DNA from: UBA9339 sp964535195
GTDB taxonomy: Bacteria; Pseudomonadota; Gammaproteobacteria; UBA9339
Direction: 5' to 3'
NCBI GenBank assembly: GCA_964535195.1
Contig: CAZHSI010000006.1
Location: 11,884 to 75,883 of the forward strand
Length of the DNA stretch: 64,000 nucleotides
Below the pieces are notes generated by a model. The model was given only the letters and a program-made list of their open reading frames with translations. It was not told the DNA's origin and searched no databases. The position numbers were made by a program, and so were the translations under genes. This document shows positions 51,806 to 61,116 of this stretch, piece by piece. Within the stretch, counting starts at the first letter, position 1. Every line of letters begins with the position of its first letter.

Positions 51806-53071
51806 ATGGATTACAAAATAAATTATCAATCGGCTGCCAATACTTTAGGTGTGGCTAGTAAGGTTTGTGCGGTAATGTTGGGTGCAGCAATTGTGCTTTC
51901 GACTGCTGCTGCTACGGTCCTCTTCTATACGACGCTTCTCTTGGTTTTGCTTTCCGGCAACCTGCGAGAAAAGTTTATCTTTATGATCAGCAACCCCGTG
52001 TTTTGGGTGATGTTCCTGTTGTTTTTAATGTTTTTAGTGGGGGGGGCATACTCTACCGCATCAATAGTTGATGTTTTAATGATTTTGCGTAAGTACAGTA
52101 AATTTTTATTAGCAACCATGTTATTGCCGTTATTTACCGAAGAAAAATGGCGGAGCACTGCCGTGTTTTCTTACCTCCTAGGGGTCTTAGCAATGCTCAT
52201 ATGTTCTTATTTAAGAATCTATGGCTATTTAAGCTGGGGAGTTATTGGGGGAACGGTAGAAATGTTTAAGATCAGTATGGTGTTTAACTTTTTATTGGCT
52301 TTTGGTGCCTATTTGTGTCTTATCCAAATAACTTCTACTACTAATAAATGGCAACGCTTCGGATGGTTTATATTTTTTATTTTATTAACGCATACTGTAT
52401 TGTTTCGCAGTATTGGTAGGTCAGGTTATTTTGTTTTTACGGGGTTGATGCTACTATTTTTTATTCAGAAGTTTCGGTGGCGAGGTATATTTGTTGCAAT
52501 TATTAGCGTTACCTTGCTGGTTAGTTTAGCTTTTGCTTTTTCTGATACTTTTAAAGCTAGGATGATGGCGGCAATTAATGATATTAGCACTTATCACCAA
52601 AATAACGATACTTCGGTTGGTTTAAGGATGGCATTTGTACAAAATAGTTTGGTCTTAATTAAGGCAAGTCCTTTTTTTGGCACCGGCTCCGGCAGCTATG
52701 TTAAAGAATATAATGCTATTAGGAAGGCAGCTGCTGAAATTAATATTCCTGGTGTAGTACAACATCCGCACGATTATTCTAATCCGCATAATGAATATGT
52801 ATTTTTTATGGTGCAATTCGGAGTTTTGGGATTAGTGGTGTTGCTTTTATTTTTTGCGGTGCCTTTATGGTATAGTCGTTTTCTTCCTGACAAAGAAAAG
52901 TATATCGCAAGGGGTATAATTATTAGTGTTATGATAGGATCTTTTGCTAATTGTTGGTTATACGATGTTACCGTCAGATATTGCTACGCTTATTTTGTTG
53001 TGATCCCCTTAGCTACGTTACCCATGAGATATTTGTTTTTTACGCAAGCTAGGAACAAAAAAACAGTATAA
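51806..53071 (+). CDS. O-antigen ligase-like membrane protein (WaaL/Wzy_C family)
   Basis: 421 residues, about 11 membrane segments, with the long periplasmic loop and GTGSGSYVKEYN..PHNEYVFFMVQFG signature of the Wzy_C family (ligases and polymerases). The conserved PHN(E) motif is present. It could be the O-antigen ligase waaL or a polymerase; the LPS-core neighbours favour the ligase. A run of eight G (52039-52046) lies in the coding sequence and could make expression phase-variable. Confidence 0.8.
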   Translation: MDYKINYQSAANTLGVASKVCAVMLGAAIVLSTAAATVLFYTTLLLVLLSGNLREKFIFMISNPVFWVMFLLFLMFLVGGAYSTASIVDVLMILRKYSKFLLATMLLPLFTEEKWRSTAVFSYLLGVLAMLICSYLRIYGYLSWGVIGGTVEMFKISMVFNFLLAFGAYLCLIQITSTTNKWQRFGWFIFFILLTHTVLFRSIGRSGYFVFTGLMLLFFIQKFRWRGIFVAIISVTLLVSLAFAFSDTFKARMMAAINDISTYHQNNDTSVGLRMAFVQNSLVLIKASPFFGTGSGSYVKEYNAIRKAAAEINIPGVVQHPHDYSNPHNEYVFFMVQFGVLGLVVLLLFFAVPLWYSRFLPDKEKYIARGIIISVMIGSFANCWLYDVTVRYCYAYFVVIPLATLPMRYLFFTQARNKKTV

Positions 53072-53180
53072 ACTAATAACGTGCGAAAAGTTATTAAACA
53101 CTCTGATGTTTACTGGGTTTACTTTTTTCATGGCTTTTGTATATCGATGTGGTTAACATCAAAATGATTATGACAACAAT

Positions 53181-53325
53181 AGAGTTCTTTCCAAACCTAC
53201 GTCTTTTGTCATACTACTGCGTTGCACATTCGCTCGCAATGCTCATTTACCTAGAAGTAAACTCCGCTTGCTCACTTCATGAGCGTCTTGTATTATGACA
53301 AAATATTTGGTTTGGAAAGAACTCT
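53181..53325. repeat. 145-bp MITE-like inverted-repeat element
   Basis: About 32-bp imperfect terminal inverted repeats. The outer GGTTTGGAAAGAACTCT and inner TATGACAAAA parts match exactly; the 5-6 nt between differ. Internal CTCATTTACC..AGTAAACTCCG is shared with 59480-59508. It fills most of the gap between the convergent ligase-like and WaaE-like genes. Confidence 0.6.
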
Positions 53326-53386
53326 AATGTAAGTTTTATGTGGGCGCATTTTGTTTTCACAAACTTTTGTTGCATTTAGACATAAT

Positions 53387-54145
53387 TTATTTTTTTATTT
53401 CACTATTTTTTTCTAATAATTTTGCATACTTATAAAAGGTGCCAGCGTAATTACTAAAAGCCATAACCAGTCCTGGCCAACCATCAAGAAAACCTAGTCT
53501 TAAGAAGTATATTTTTATAAATACCCAGCTGGCATGGACTAATATTTTTAGAGGATTGGTTTTTTTTGAGGTTTGGTAAAGATTGGAGGCGCCTAAAGTA
53601 GAATAAAGATTCATTTTGTATATTAGTTCTTCTATATTCTCGACGGAGAAGTGGTTGATTTTTTCGCGCAATCTGCCAGTTTTGCCGGCGATGATCATTT
53701 TTTCATGGATAGCTGTATCAGAAAATTTACAAAGTTTTTGTTTTACTAGTCTGGTGTGAAAATCACTTCCAAAACAGTGCCTTATAGGTTGATTGTGGAA
53801 ATGATTTTGAAATGGTATTTGATAGGCAGCATAATCTCGGTCGCTATTTATCGCTTGTAAGATTTCGGTTTTTAACTCAGGAGTTACTTGCTCATCGGCA
53901 TCAAGCGATAAAATCCAATCAGAGGTTGCAAGTGTTGATGCCCGATTTTTTTGCTTACCATATCCCGGCCAATCGGTGATATATAATTTGACTTTAGGGG
54001 CATATTCTTTACAGATATCTGAGGTGTGATCAGTGCTACCACTATCAAGGACAATAATTTCATCGGTCCAGAGTACAGTTTCGATGCACTTTCTGATATG
54101 TCGCTCTTCGTTTTTGGCAATTATGATGGCAGAGATAGTTGGCAT
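53387..54145 (-). CDS. waaE: LPS core glucosyltransferase, WaaE/KdtX type
   Basis: 252-residue GT2 enzyme beginning ISAIIIAKNEERHIRKCIETV, then IVLDSGSTDHT, GYGKQKNRA and the DADEQVTPEL metal-binding block. This is the pattern of WaaE/KdtX, which adds a glucose to the inner core heptose. The C-terminal region (HASWVFIKIYFLRLGFLDGWPGL) is also typical. It lies 3 bp after the MarC-type gene and is probably co-transcribed with it. Confidence 0.88.
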   Translation of the reverse strand: MPTISAIIIAKNEERHIRKCIETVLWTDEIIVLDSGSTDHTSDICKEYAPKVKLYITDWPGYGKQKNRASTLATSDWILSLDADEQVTPELKTEILQAINSDRDYAAYQIPFQNHFHNQPIRHCFGSDFHTRLVKQKLCKFSDTAIHEKMIIAGKTGRLREKINHFSVENIEELIYKMNLYSTLGASNLYQTSKKTNPLKILVHASWVFIKIYFLRLGFLDGWPGLVMAFSNYAGTFYKYAKLLEKNSEIKK

Positions 54146-54148
54146 AAT

Positions 54149-54736
54149 TTAGTGTAATGTAAAATACGAATTAATTCCTGACAAAAACATTTGTACAGCT
54201 ATTGCTGTAAGCATCATTCCGGAAAGCTTTTCTAAGGCGACCAAGCCTTTTTTTTCGAGGTATTTACTTAAGTATTTCCCGCCAAGTAAGGTGACTCCAA
54301 CGATGGTTGCTGCTATCGTTATTGCCATAAACCAAAGAAACTTCTTGTCTGGTTGTTGCGTGGCAAGCAATAATACGGTGGTAAGCGCGCCAGGACCAGC
54401 GGTTATAGGTATTGCTAGTGGCACAAAGAATGGTTCTCCCTCTGGGGGGCTTTCTGTATCTGCTTTTTCTGGAAATATCATACGAATGGCAATTAGGAAC
54501 ATTATAATGCCGCCAGCTATTCCTAGAGCTTGTTCACTGATATGGATGCTTTGCAGAAAAAAGCGACCAAAAAGCATAAAGGTTACAAGTAGTAGATAAG
54601 CGAACAGAGTCTCACGAATAATGATTCTAGTATGGCGTTTAGGTTCGATTGCTTTTAGAACCGATAAAAACACCGGGAGATTTCCCAGGGGATTCATGAT
54701 TAGAACTAAGAGTATGGTTGCGGATAGAATAGACAT
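54149..54736 (-). CDS. yhgN: MarC family membrane protein, YhgN type
   Basis: 195 residues with six membrane segments. It matches YhgN well: LIMNPLGNLPVFLSVL, GGIIMFLIAIRMIFP, FVPLAIPITAGPGALTT. MarC-family proteins have no settled function; the older antibiotic-resistance and NAAT-transporter assignments are weak. It lies between the lptM-like gene (adjacent) and waaE, all on the minus strand. Confidence 0.9.
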   Translation of the reverse strand: MSILSATILLVLIMNPLGNLPVFLSVLKAIEPKRHTRIIIRETLFAYLLLVTFMLFGRFFLQSIHISEQALGIAGGIIMFLIAIRMIFPEKADTESPPEGEPFFVPLAIPITAGPGALTTVLLLATQQPDKKFLWFMAITIAATIVGVTLLGGKYLSKYLEKKGLVALEKLSGMMLTAIAVQMFLSGINSYFTLH

Positions 54737-54913
54737 TTATCTTTTTTCGCTACCTGGTGCTTTTTCAGTTGGTAGATATAAAGCTCCTGTTTGACCACAT
54801 CCGGTAATACCAGCTAGAATACAGCAACTAATTGTAAGGATTATAAGATTTTTTATAACTGCTCTGGCCGTTATGGCGAGGAACAAGCATGGCGAGTAAC
54901 GAAGCGCTCCCAT
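54737..54913 (-). CDS. lptM: LptM (YifL)-like small lipoprotein with altered N-terminus
   Basis: The C-terminal part has a lipobox and the family core (GITGCGQTGALYLP), close to E. coli LptM (TGCGLKGPLYFP), which helps LptD mature. No ATG, GTG or TTG directly precedes the signal-peptide hydrophobic core. The nearest start, ATG 54913, lies within a palindromic repeat (AAGCATGG/CCATGCTT) and adds about 18 odd residues. The frame extends to 55015. The repeat probably replaced the original start. Its partner lptD is 1 kb away. Confidence 0.68.
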   Translation of the reverse strand: MGALRYSPCLFLAITARAVIKNLIILTISCCILAGITGCGQTGALYLPTEKAPGSEKR

Positions 54914-54965
54914 GCTTTTCAAGCTTTTTTCGGATCGCTTTGCTCCGCAATAAGCGCCTTGCTTG
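54863..54965. repeat. Palindromic REP-like repeat in the lptM 5' region
   Basis: A hairpin AAGCATGG (54885-54892)/CCATGCTT (54910-54917), followed by GATCGCTTTGCTCCGC. It resembles REP-type sequences. The lptM start codon lies in the right arm. Confidence 0.5.
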
Positions 54966-55093
54966 CACTGACGGAGGGAGTAGGTGCAATTTTTTATTAT
55001 CTTTAACTTAGACATAAGGACGATTGTAAATTAAAGTGATGCAAAAGCAACTGCTGGGTGCGAAAATTAACTTAAAAAATAGAGAAGAAATTT

Positions 55094-55762
55094 ATGTTAA
55101 AAACGATAGAAATAAATCCTAAGTCGCAAGCGTCGGCAAGTGTCATATGGCTTCATGGATTGGGTGCGAGTGGTTATGATTTTGTTGATGTGGTGCCGTT
55201 ATTGAATTTGCCGGAAAATTCAGGTGTCAGATTTGTTTTTCCTCATGCCCCAGTGAAGAGCGTTACGTGCTTAGGAAATGAAAAAGTTAGAGCGTGGTTT
55301 AATATTGATGAACTGACGGCGGATATGCAAGAAGATGCTGTCGGGATAAAAGAGTCTGAGTCCTTGATTTACGAGCTGATTGCGCATGAGCTTCAGCAGA
55401 AAATTCCGAGTCACAAAATAGTATTAGCTGGTTTTTCCCAGGGAGGGGCTATGGCGCTGCAATGTGGCTTGAGGTGTTCCCAAAAACTTGCAGGAATCTT
55501 GGTATTATCTGCCTGGCTACCCTTAAAAGACACCGTCTTTTCAGAAAAAAGTACTATGAATCAAAACACTCCGATTTTAATGCAGCACGGTGAAGATGAT
55601 GATTTAGTTCTTTTAGATTGGGCAAAAGAAAGCCATGATTACCTTCTAAAAATCGGATACGACGTGCGATTGTCTTCTTACCCTATGAGACATGCAGTGT
55701 GTCCAGAAGAGATAGATGTTATTGGTGGGTGGTTGCGTAATTTACTAGTAGATAAAGAATAG
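55094..55762 (+). CDS. Carboxylesterase/phospholipase family hydrolase
   Basis: 222-residue alpha/beta hydrolase of the EstB/acyl-protein thioesterase type. It has HGLGASGYDF (oxyanion loop, 21-30), the nucleophile GFSQGG (S115), an acidic residue in HGEDDDLVL (about 168-170) and H200 in PMRHAVCPEE. It acts on short-chain esters or lysophospholipids by family analogy. The lptD start codon directly follows its stop, so the two are probably one operon. Confidence 0.88.
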   Translation: MLKTIEINPKSQASASVIWLHGLGASGYDFVDVVPLLNLPENSGVRFVFPHAPVKSVTCLGNEKVRAWFNIDELTADMQEDAVGIKESESLIYELIAHELQQKIPSHKIVLAGFSQGGAMALQCGLRCSQKLAGILVLSAWLPLKDTVFSEKSTMNQNTPILMQHGEDDDLVLLDWAKESHDYLLKIGYDVRLSSYPMRHAVCPEEIDVIGGWLRNLLVDKE

Positions 55763-58294
55763 ATGAAATATCGGCGCATAAGTTCTGTCATGATTTTTAC
55801 CCTTACTCTGAGTGTTTTTGCTGAATCTCCTAGAGTGGGAATGGTATCTTCCGATGTTTCTAATTTTGTACCAGCAGCAGATAATAATTTTCTGCGGGAA
55901 GCAGAGGTGGCAAAGACACTTGGTTGGCATAAGGGTTGTGGTGGGGATAGCCTGTGTGGTGGTTGTTACGTTGAAGCAGATAACTTTGTTCATCATCCTG
56001 AACCAGCCGGTTTTACTGATACACCGATGAATGTTACAGCATCGAAACCAGCTTTTTTTACTAAAGCTGGTACCTCGGTTATTCAAGGTGATGTTAAATT
56101 AGTCCAGCCAGGGAGAGAGATTACTGCAGATCACGCGACTTTTTTTCGCGATAATGTCGCGAATAGAATTCAAAAAAGTATTTTAATTGGTCATGTTAGT
56201 TTTCATGAACCTAGCCAGTTGATAGTATCCGAGCAGGGTAACTTAGATTTTTTTAATAAGATTTATATTTTGCATAATGGTGTTTATCGTTTATTCGCAG
56301 ATACTTCTACTGGGTTATACCATATTTGGGGACGCGCTAAACATGCAATTAGCAGTGTGAAAGGGGTTTTGTTGTTAAAGAAAGCAACTTATACGACCTG
56401 TCAACCAGATGATTCGGCTTGGTATTTATATGGTGATGAGGTTGAATTAAACCGTAATACGGGACGTGGCGATATAACTCATGCCACGCTTTATTTAAGA
56501 AAATTCCCGGTTTTTTATCTGCCATACTTTAATTTTCCAATCGATAAACGTCGTAAGACGGGTTTTCTTATGCCGACCCCAAGGTATTCGAAGGATTCTG
56601 GCTTTGGTTTTGATATACCTTATTATATTAATTTAGCGCCAAATTATGATTTAACTTTGACGCCGCGAATTTTTACTAATAGGGGAGTCTTAATGGGCAG
56701 TGGATTACGCTATTTAACTGCTACTAGTATGGGTAGCGTCAGTGTTAACTATATCCCATATGATAGTGGTTTTGTTAGGTTTCGTGACTCGAAAACTAGT
56801 TTAGCATCTTCCGATCGTCATTCTCTTAAAGTCTTAAAGGAGAGCAGCAATAGTCGTGGGTTTTTCAGCTTACAGAATGAATCCCGGTTTAGTGAAAATT
56901 GGAAAACCTCTGTAAAAATTAACTATGTTACTGATGATTATTTTTTGCAAGATTTTAGTAACCTTTCTGGCAATGTTGATAATGATCAATTATTAAACCG
57001 AGCTGATGTTAGCTATACTGATTACCATTGGGATTTCTTAGGTCGCTTACAAGTGTTTCAAACGTTACATCCAATCACCAATACTGGTATACAAGATCAA
57101 TATAAAAGATTACCGCAAATAAATCTTGCGGGTGATTTTCCTGGAGGGGTGGGTGGTTTAGATTATAGGCTTGAGAGTGAACTAGTGAATTTTATGCATC
57201 GTGATGATTTTTACGAAACTAGAAAGCCAGGTGCTATTGTTAGTGGTTCCCGCTTTAATGTTACGCCAAGTATCAGCGCACCGATGAACTGGTTGGGTGG
57301 TTATATTGTGCCAAGAATCCAATTGCAAACAACTGGTTATAATATTCATGATCAATTAGAACCCCACGCTCCTAATAGTTTTATGCGGGCTTTCCCTTTG
57401 TTTTCGATTGATAGTGGTGTTGTATTTCATCGTGCGATTAAGTTTTTACATACAGGGTATACGCAAACCTTAGAACCAAGATTATTTTATTTATTGGTGC
57501 CAACAATTGCACAAGATGAAATCCCCAAGTTTGATACTTACTTATCAGAATTTGATTTTAATCAATTATATCGAGCAAATCGTTTTAGCGGTGTAGATAG
57601 GGTGGGGGATGCCAATCAGGTTGCATTAGGGGTTATTAGTAGATTTCTTAATGAGGATGGTCAGGAAAAGCTTAATATTGGTTTGGGTCAAATAGTCTCG
57701 ATGCATAAGCATCGTATAGATCTTGATAAAAATACTGATGCCATGTTTAGTTTAGACCCGTTAAAACATGAAGTTTTATCCCCGTTGGTTGGTAAGTTAC
57801 AATATTTGATTATTCCGAAGGTTAATATTACATTTAATGCCGCATGGGATCCAAGTTACCATCGGTTAAATACTTTTGATACAAATTTGCAATATCTTGA
57901 TAGTGATAGTCGCGTAGTAAACTTTTGGTATCGTTATGTTATACGGGGAGATAATGATCCGGCGACAACCCAAGTTATCAATTTTCGCCGGGTTGGTTTT
58001 TCAACTGGCTGGAAAGTTTGGCAGCGTTGGCATATTATTGGTAGCCTAAGTTATAATCTTAGTTATAAACGCGCCCAAAATTATCTGTACGGTTTAGAAT
58101 ACAACAGTTGTTGTTGGGCTATGCGCATCGTACATGGCCGCGATTATCTTGGGGTTGATCGAGATAATAAGAAGAGTTACGATTCTCGGGTTTATTTACA
58201 GTTATTGCTGAAAGGGCTTAATAATTTTGATTACGGTGGGCTTGAAGGATTGTTAACTAGTCAGATTGGTGGTTACCATAGTAAACTGCGTTAA
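55763..58294 (+). CDS. lptD: LPS-assembly protein LptD
   Basis: Outer-membrane channel that inserts LPS at the surface with LptE. The 843-residue protein has a signal peptide (cut after SVFA), N-terminal cysteines (C59, C65, C68), and an OstA/LptA-like domain (VIQGDVKLVQPGREITADHATFF). The beta-barrel contains the diagnostic FPIDKRRKTGFLMPT segment and a C-terminal CC pair (EYNSCCWAM) for the essential disulfides. The extra N-terminal Cys cluster is richer than in E. coli. Followed by surA, its chaperone. Confidence 0.96.
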   Translation: MKYRRISSVMIFTLTLSVFAESPRVGMVSSDVSNFVPAADNNFLREAEVAKTLGWHKGCGGDSLCGGCYVEADNFVHHPEPAGFTDTPMNVTASKPAFFTKAGTSVIQGDVKLVQPGREITADHATFFRDNVANRIQKSILIGHVSFHEPSQLIVSEQGNLDFFNKIYILHNGVYRLFADTSTGLYHIWGRAKHAISSVKGVLLLKKATYTTCQPDDSAWYLYGDEVELNRNTGRGDITHATLYLRKFPVFYLPYFNFPIDKRRKTGFLMPTPRYSKDSGFGFDIPYYINLAPNYDLTLTPRIFTNRGVLMGSGLRYLTATSMGSVSVNYIPYDSGFVRFRDSKTSLASSDRHSLKVLKESSNSRGFFSLQNESRFSENWKTSVKINYVTDDYFLQDFSNLSGNVDNDQLLNRADVSYTDYHWDFLGRLQVFQTLHPITNTGIQDQYKRLPQINLAGDFPGGVGGLDYRLESELVNFMHRDDFYETRKPGAIVSGSRFNVTPSISAPMNWLGGYIVPRIQLQTTGYNIHDQLEPHAPNSFMRAFPLFSIDSGVVFHRAIKFLHTGYTQTLEPRLFYLLVPTIAQDEIPKFDTYLSEFDFNQLYRANRFSGVDRVGDANQVALGVISRFLNEDGQEKLNIGLGQIVSMHKHRIDLDKNTDAMFSLDPLKHEVLSPLVGKLQYLIIPKVNITFNAAWDPSYHRLNTFDTNLQYLDSDSRVVNFWYRYVIRGDNDPATTQVINFRRVGFSTGWKVWQRWHIIGSLSYNLSYKRAQNYLYGLEYNSCCWAMRIVHGRDYLGVDRDNKKSYDSRVYLQLLLKGLNNFDYGGLEGLLTSQIGGYHSKLR

Positions 58295-58320
58295 AACTTA
58301 GTAGAGTGGAGTAGTAAGTT

Positions 58321-59316
58321 ATGAATGTTAATTTAACAATTATTTTCCGATTATTTATTTGCAGCTTTTTGTTGTTAATACTGCCGATTGTTAGTAAGGC
58401 AAAATCTGAGACAAAATCGGCGGAGTTAAAAGATAAAATTGTGGCTGTAGTTAATAATGATGTTATTACTCAGCAAGAGCTAGATCGCAGGGTGGCTATA
58501 ATGAAGCGCCAGCTTGGGAGTGGAAATAATACTTTGCAAGATGAGGTTAAACTACGTCAAAAAGTTTTAGATAATTTTATTGATGTTTTGTTGCAATTAC
58601 AGATGGCTAAGAAAAGTGGTATTGAGATTAGCGATAAAGAGTTAGATGGAGTAATTGTTAATATCGCAAAAAGTAATAACATGACGGTAGCCAAACTTAA
58701 AGAAGTATTGCCAGAACAGGAAGGGATGAGTTTCGCTGGATTTTGCGCGCAACTGCGTGAGCAAGGAATAATCACGCGGATCCAACAACATATTTTTGGC
58801 AGAGATATAAATATTAGCGATGAAGAGGTGAATACATTCTTACGTAATCCCCCCCAAATGAGCGAGGCTCCTTCGCAATATCATGTGGTTGATATATTGT
58901 TTGAAGTCCAGGAGGGGGAAGCTAAAGAACCAACTGTAGCTACGGAAGCTCTAGCGAAAAAAATGCTTACTAAGCTCCAAGGCAACGGCAAGGTTGAGGA
59001 GGTAATTCAGGAAAATCAGGGTAACTTTAAGGGCAAGATCAAAAGCGAAGATTTAGGTTGGCGTAAGCTTAATGAATTTCCAGAGTTATTTATTAAAGAG
59101 ATTGCTAAAATGAAAGTGAACCAAACCATTGGTCCAATTATGGCGCCAAACGGGGTACATTTACTTAAGTTATTAGCTATTAACCATCCAGCGGTATCAG
59201 CAAAATTTACGAAAGATCAAGCACATGATTACATATTTCGACGGAAACTTTCTGAAAAACTGGAGCCATGGTTGAAAGAACTGCGGGAAAAGGCCTATAT
59301 ACTCCGTGTAAAATAG
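58321..59316 (+). CDS. surA: Periplasmic chaperone SurA, single-parvulin form
   Basis: Chaperone for outer-membrane proteins, notably LptD. The 331-residue protein has a signal peptide (to about SKA), the N-terminal chaperone domain (DKIVAVVNNDVITQQELDRRV..QLQMAKKSGIEISDKELD), one parvulin domain (about 185-290, ending IGPIMAPNGVHLLKL) and the C-terminal helix. E. coli SurA (about 430 residues) has two parvulin domains, so one is missing. The deletion is clean and the frame intact, suggesting a functional short form. Confidence 0.92.
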   Translation: MNVNLTIIFRLFICSFLLLILPIVSKAKSETKSAELKDKIVAVVNNDVITQQELDRRVAIMKRQLGSGNNTLQDEVKLRQKVLDNFIDVLLQLQMAKKSGIEISDKELDGVIVNIAKSNNMTVAKLKEVLPEQEGMSFAGFCAQLREQGIITRIQQHIFGRDINISDEEVNTFLRNPPQMSEAPSQYHVVDILFEVQEGEAKEPTVATEALAKKMLTKLQGNGKVEEVIQENQGNFKGKIKSEDLGWRKLNEFPELFIKEIAKMKVNQTIGPIMAPNGVHLLKLLAINHPAVSAKFTKDQAHDYIFRRKLSEKLEPWLKELREKAYILRVK

Positions 59317-59331
59317 GTTTATACCCATTAT

Positions 59332-59432
59332 CCCTCAAAATGCGTAGTTTTCATTGCGAGGAGCGAGTGAAAGAATAACGCAAAAAACGCTCCTTGCAAT
59401 GGCACCTTGCTAAAAATCCTGCGTTTTGAAGC
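59332..59432. repeat. Dispersed palindromic repeat, copy B2
   Basis: Nested inverted repeats: inner CATTGCGAGGAGCG (59352-59365)/CGCTCCTTGCAATG (59388-59401) with one mismatch, and outer TCAAAATGCG/TGCGTTTTGA. A degenerate copy is at 51651-51785. It lies after surA and could form a strong hairpin. Confidence 0.6.
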
Positions 59433-59446
59433 AATAGCGGTATATA

Positions 59447-59520
59447 CTTTGTTGTCCTTTTTTTTGCGATCCTCATTTACATAAAAGTAAACTCCAGGTC
59501 TCAATCTATTTTATGCGGAG
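59447..59520. repeat. Dispersed repeat, family C
   Basis: CCTCATTTACAT..AAGTAAACTCC and TATGCGGAGTAT match parts of the elements at 31991-32115 and 53181-53325. It lies upstream of the porin gene. The ends are not well defined. Confidence 0.4.
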
Positions 59521-59576
59521 TATGGCTCTATGGGGAACTTTTAGATTATGCCCCGGATTTTACTGGTAATTTTGCC

Positions 59577-59624
59577 TTGACCGGATGCTTCTTTTGTACT
59601 AACCTCATTTTGATTTTTATCAAA
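59577..59624 (+). promoter_or_regulatory. Promoter and operator-like palindrome of lbtU
   Basis: TTGACC (59577-59582), a 17-bp spacer, TAACCT (59600-59605). Just after it is TTTGAT-TTTT-ATCAAA (59609-59624), a 16-bp palindrome between promoter and the GGGAGG ribosome-binding site. Its position suits a repressor; an iron regulator would fit the gene, but the sequence is not a clear Fur box. Confidence 0.38.
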
Positions 59625-59640
59625 TCGGGAGGAACAAATC

Positions 59641-61083
59641 GTGAAAAATAAAATTGTAGCTGTTGCTTTTATTAGCGCTTTATGTTGTGGAGGTGTAGCT
59701 TTTGCCAAAGCTCCACATAAAAAAGCGATTGCAGAAAGTACTTATGATTTAAATACACGTACGGTTTTCTTAGAGAAACAAATACAGGTTTTACAAAATA
59801 AAGTTTCTGCTATGGAAAAGACCGGAAAAGGGGGCGTTAAAGCTAAAGGTCTTGAGCTTGACTCATTAGTTGAAATCTACGCTCACGGTCCAGCGATTGT
59901 AACTTCTCCAGCTTTAGGTGTACGTCGTTCAGCAGAAGATGCTTCTGATCTTGCCGTAAATTTTTCTTCTATTAATGAAGATCTGCTTTTGTTAAAATTA
60001 AGACAGAAGATGGATAATTATGCTGTAGAAAACAGCATTCCGATCCCTGAGCGCCCCATTATTGCTTTAAGCGGTGGTATTGAGGGGGAGGTCTCCGATA
60101 AACAAGGTTATGATTTTAACACACAGATAGACAAGGTAAATAAAACTGATATTAACTTAGCTCGCGCTGAAGTTGATGTTGTGGCTGAAGCTAGTCCATG
60201 GGCGACCGGTGCTTTGATTATTTCTTATGACGATGAAGCTACTAAAGATACTCGTAGATTAAAGAACTCTAGGATTAAACTTGATCGTGGTTTTATAACT
60301 TTGGGGCAATTAAATAAGTTCCCATTGTATTTTACTATCGGTCAAATTTATGCCCCATTTGGCAGCTATAGTTCCGATATGGTAACCGATCCATCGATCA
60401 AGCTTTTGGGAAGGATGAAAGATCGCATGGTGGTTTTAGGTGGTTATGCGGAAGGGTTAAATGTCCAACTCTATGGTTATTCAGGCGAAACTAAAGGCAA
60501 TAATAATATTTTTGATCATAGCGGTTTTAACCTTGGCTATGATTATTCGCAAGACAAGTTTAAGCTTAGTGTTGCTGGTGGTATGATTGGTAATCTTGCC
60601 GAATCTGATGGCATGCAGAGTAAGGTTTTTGCCAAATCTTATTCAAAAAACGAAGGTCTAAAGAGTAGAGTTGCTGGGGTTAATGGTCGTATTAAGGTTC
60701 ATTACCATCCATTTACCGTTCGTGCCGAATATATTGGCGCTCTTAAGAAATTTGATAAAGCAGATATTGCCTTTAATAATGATGGCGCAAAGCCACAAGC
60801 TATCCAAGCTGAAGGTGGTGTCGAGTTCGATCTGCTAGGTAAAACCCATAACTTTTCAGTCGGATATGGTCATACCTGGCAAGCTCTTGCGCTAGAATTA
60901 CCAAGAGACACCCTATTTGGGGCGTATAAGATCGCGGTCGTGAAAAATGCTATTCTAAGTTTAGAATATAAACATGATATCAATTACAATTGGACCGATA
61001 ACGCCGGGCGTAAAAATAATCCTGTTTCTGTTAATGGCAGACACGCCAATACCGTCACTGCCAACCTCGGGATTTATTTCTAG
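59641..61083 (+). CDS. lbtU: LbtU-family outer-membrane porin
   Basis: 480 residues from a GTG with a strong GGGAGG site. Signal peptide (to about GVAFA), a short coiled coil (TRTVFLEKQIQVLQNKVSAMEK region, about 40-61), then a beta-barrel. The segments YAHGPAIVTSPALGVRRSAE and FSSINEDLLL resemble the Legionella LbtU siderophore-uptake porin. The barrel ends in an aromatic residue (IYF), as for outer-membrane proteins. Siderophore transport is a family inference; in relatives such porins may have broader roles. A strong terminator follows. Confidence 0.82.
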   Translation: MKNKIVAVAFISALCCGGVAFAKAPHKKAIAESTYDLNTRTVFLEKQIQVLQNKVSAMEKTGKGGVKAKGLELDSLVEIYAHGPAIVTSPALGVRRSAEDASDLAVNFSSINEDLLLLKLRQKMDNYAVENSIPIPERPIIALSGGIEGEVSDKQGYDFNTQIDKVNKTDINLARAEVDVVAEASPWATGALIISYDDEATKDTRRLKNSRIKLDRGFITLGQLNKFPLYFTIGQIYAPFGSYSSDMVTDPSIKLLGRMKDRMVVLGGYAEGLNVQLYGYSGETKGNNNIFDHSGFNLGYDYSQDKFKLSVAGGMIGNLAESDGMQSKVFAKSYSKNEGLKSRVAGVNGRIKVHYHPFTVRAEYIGALKKFDKADIAFNNDGAKPQAIQAEGGVEFDLLGKTHNFSVGYGHTWQALALELPRDTLFGAYKIAVVKNAILSLEYKHDINYNWTDNAGRKNNPVSVNGRHANTVTANLGIYF

Positions 61084-61116
61084 TAGTAGTTGTGGTGTAG
61101 TATCTGTTTTGCTAAA

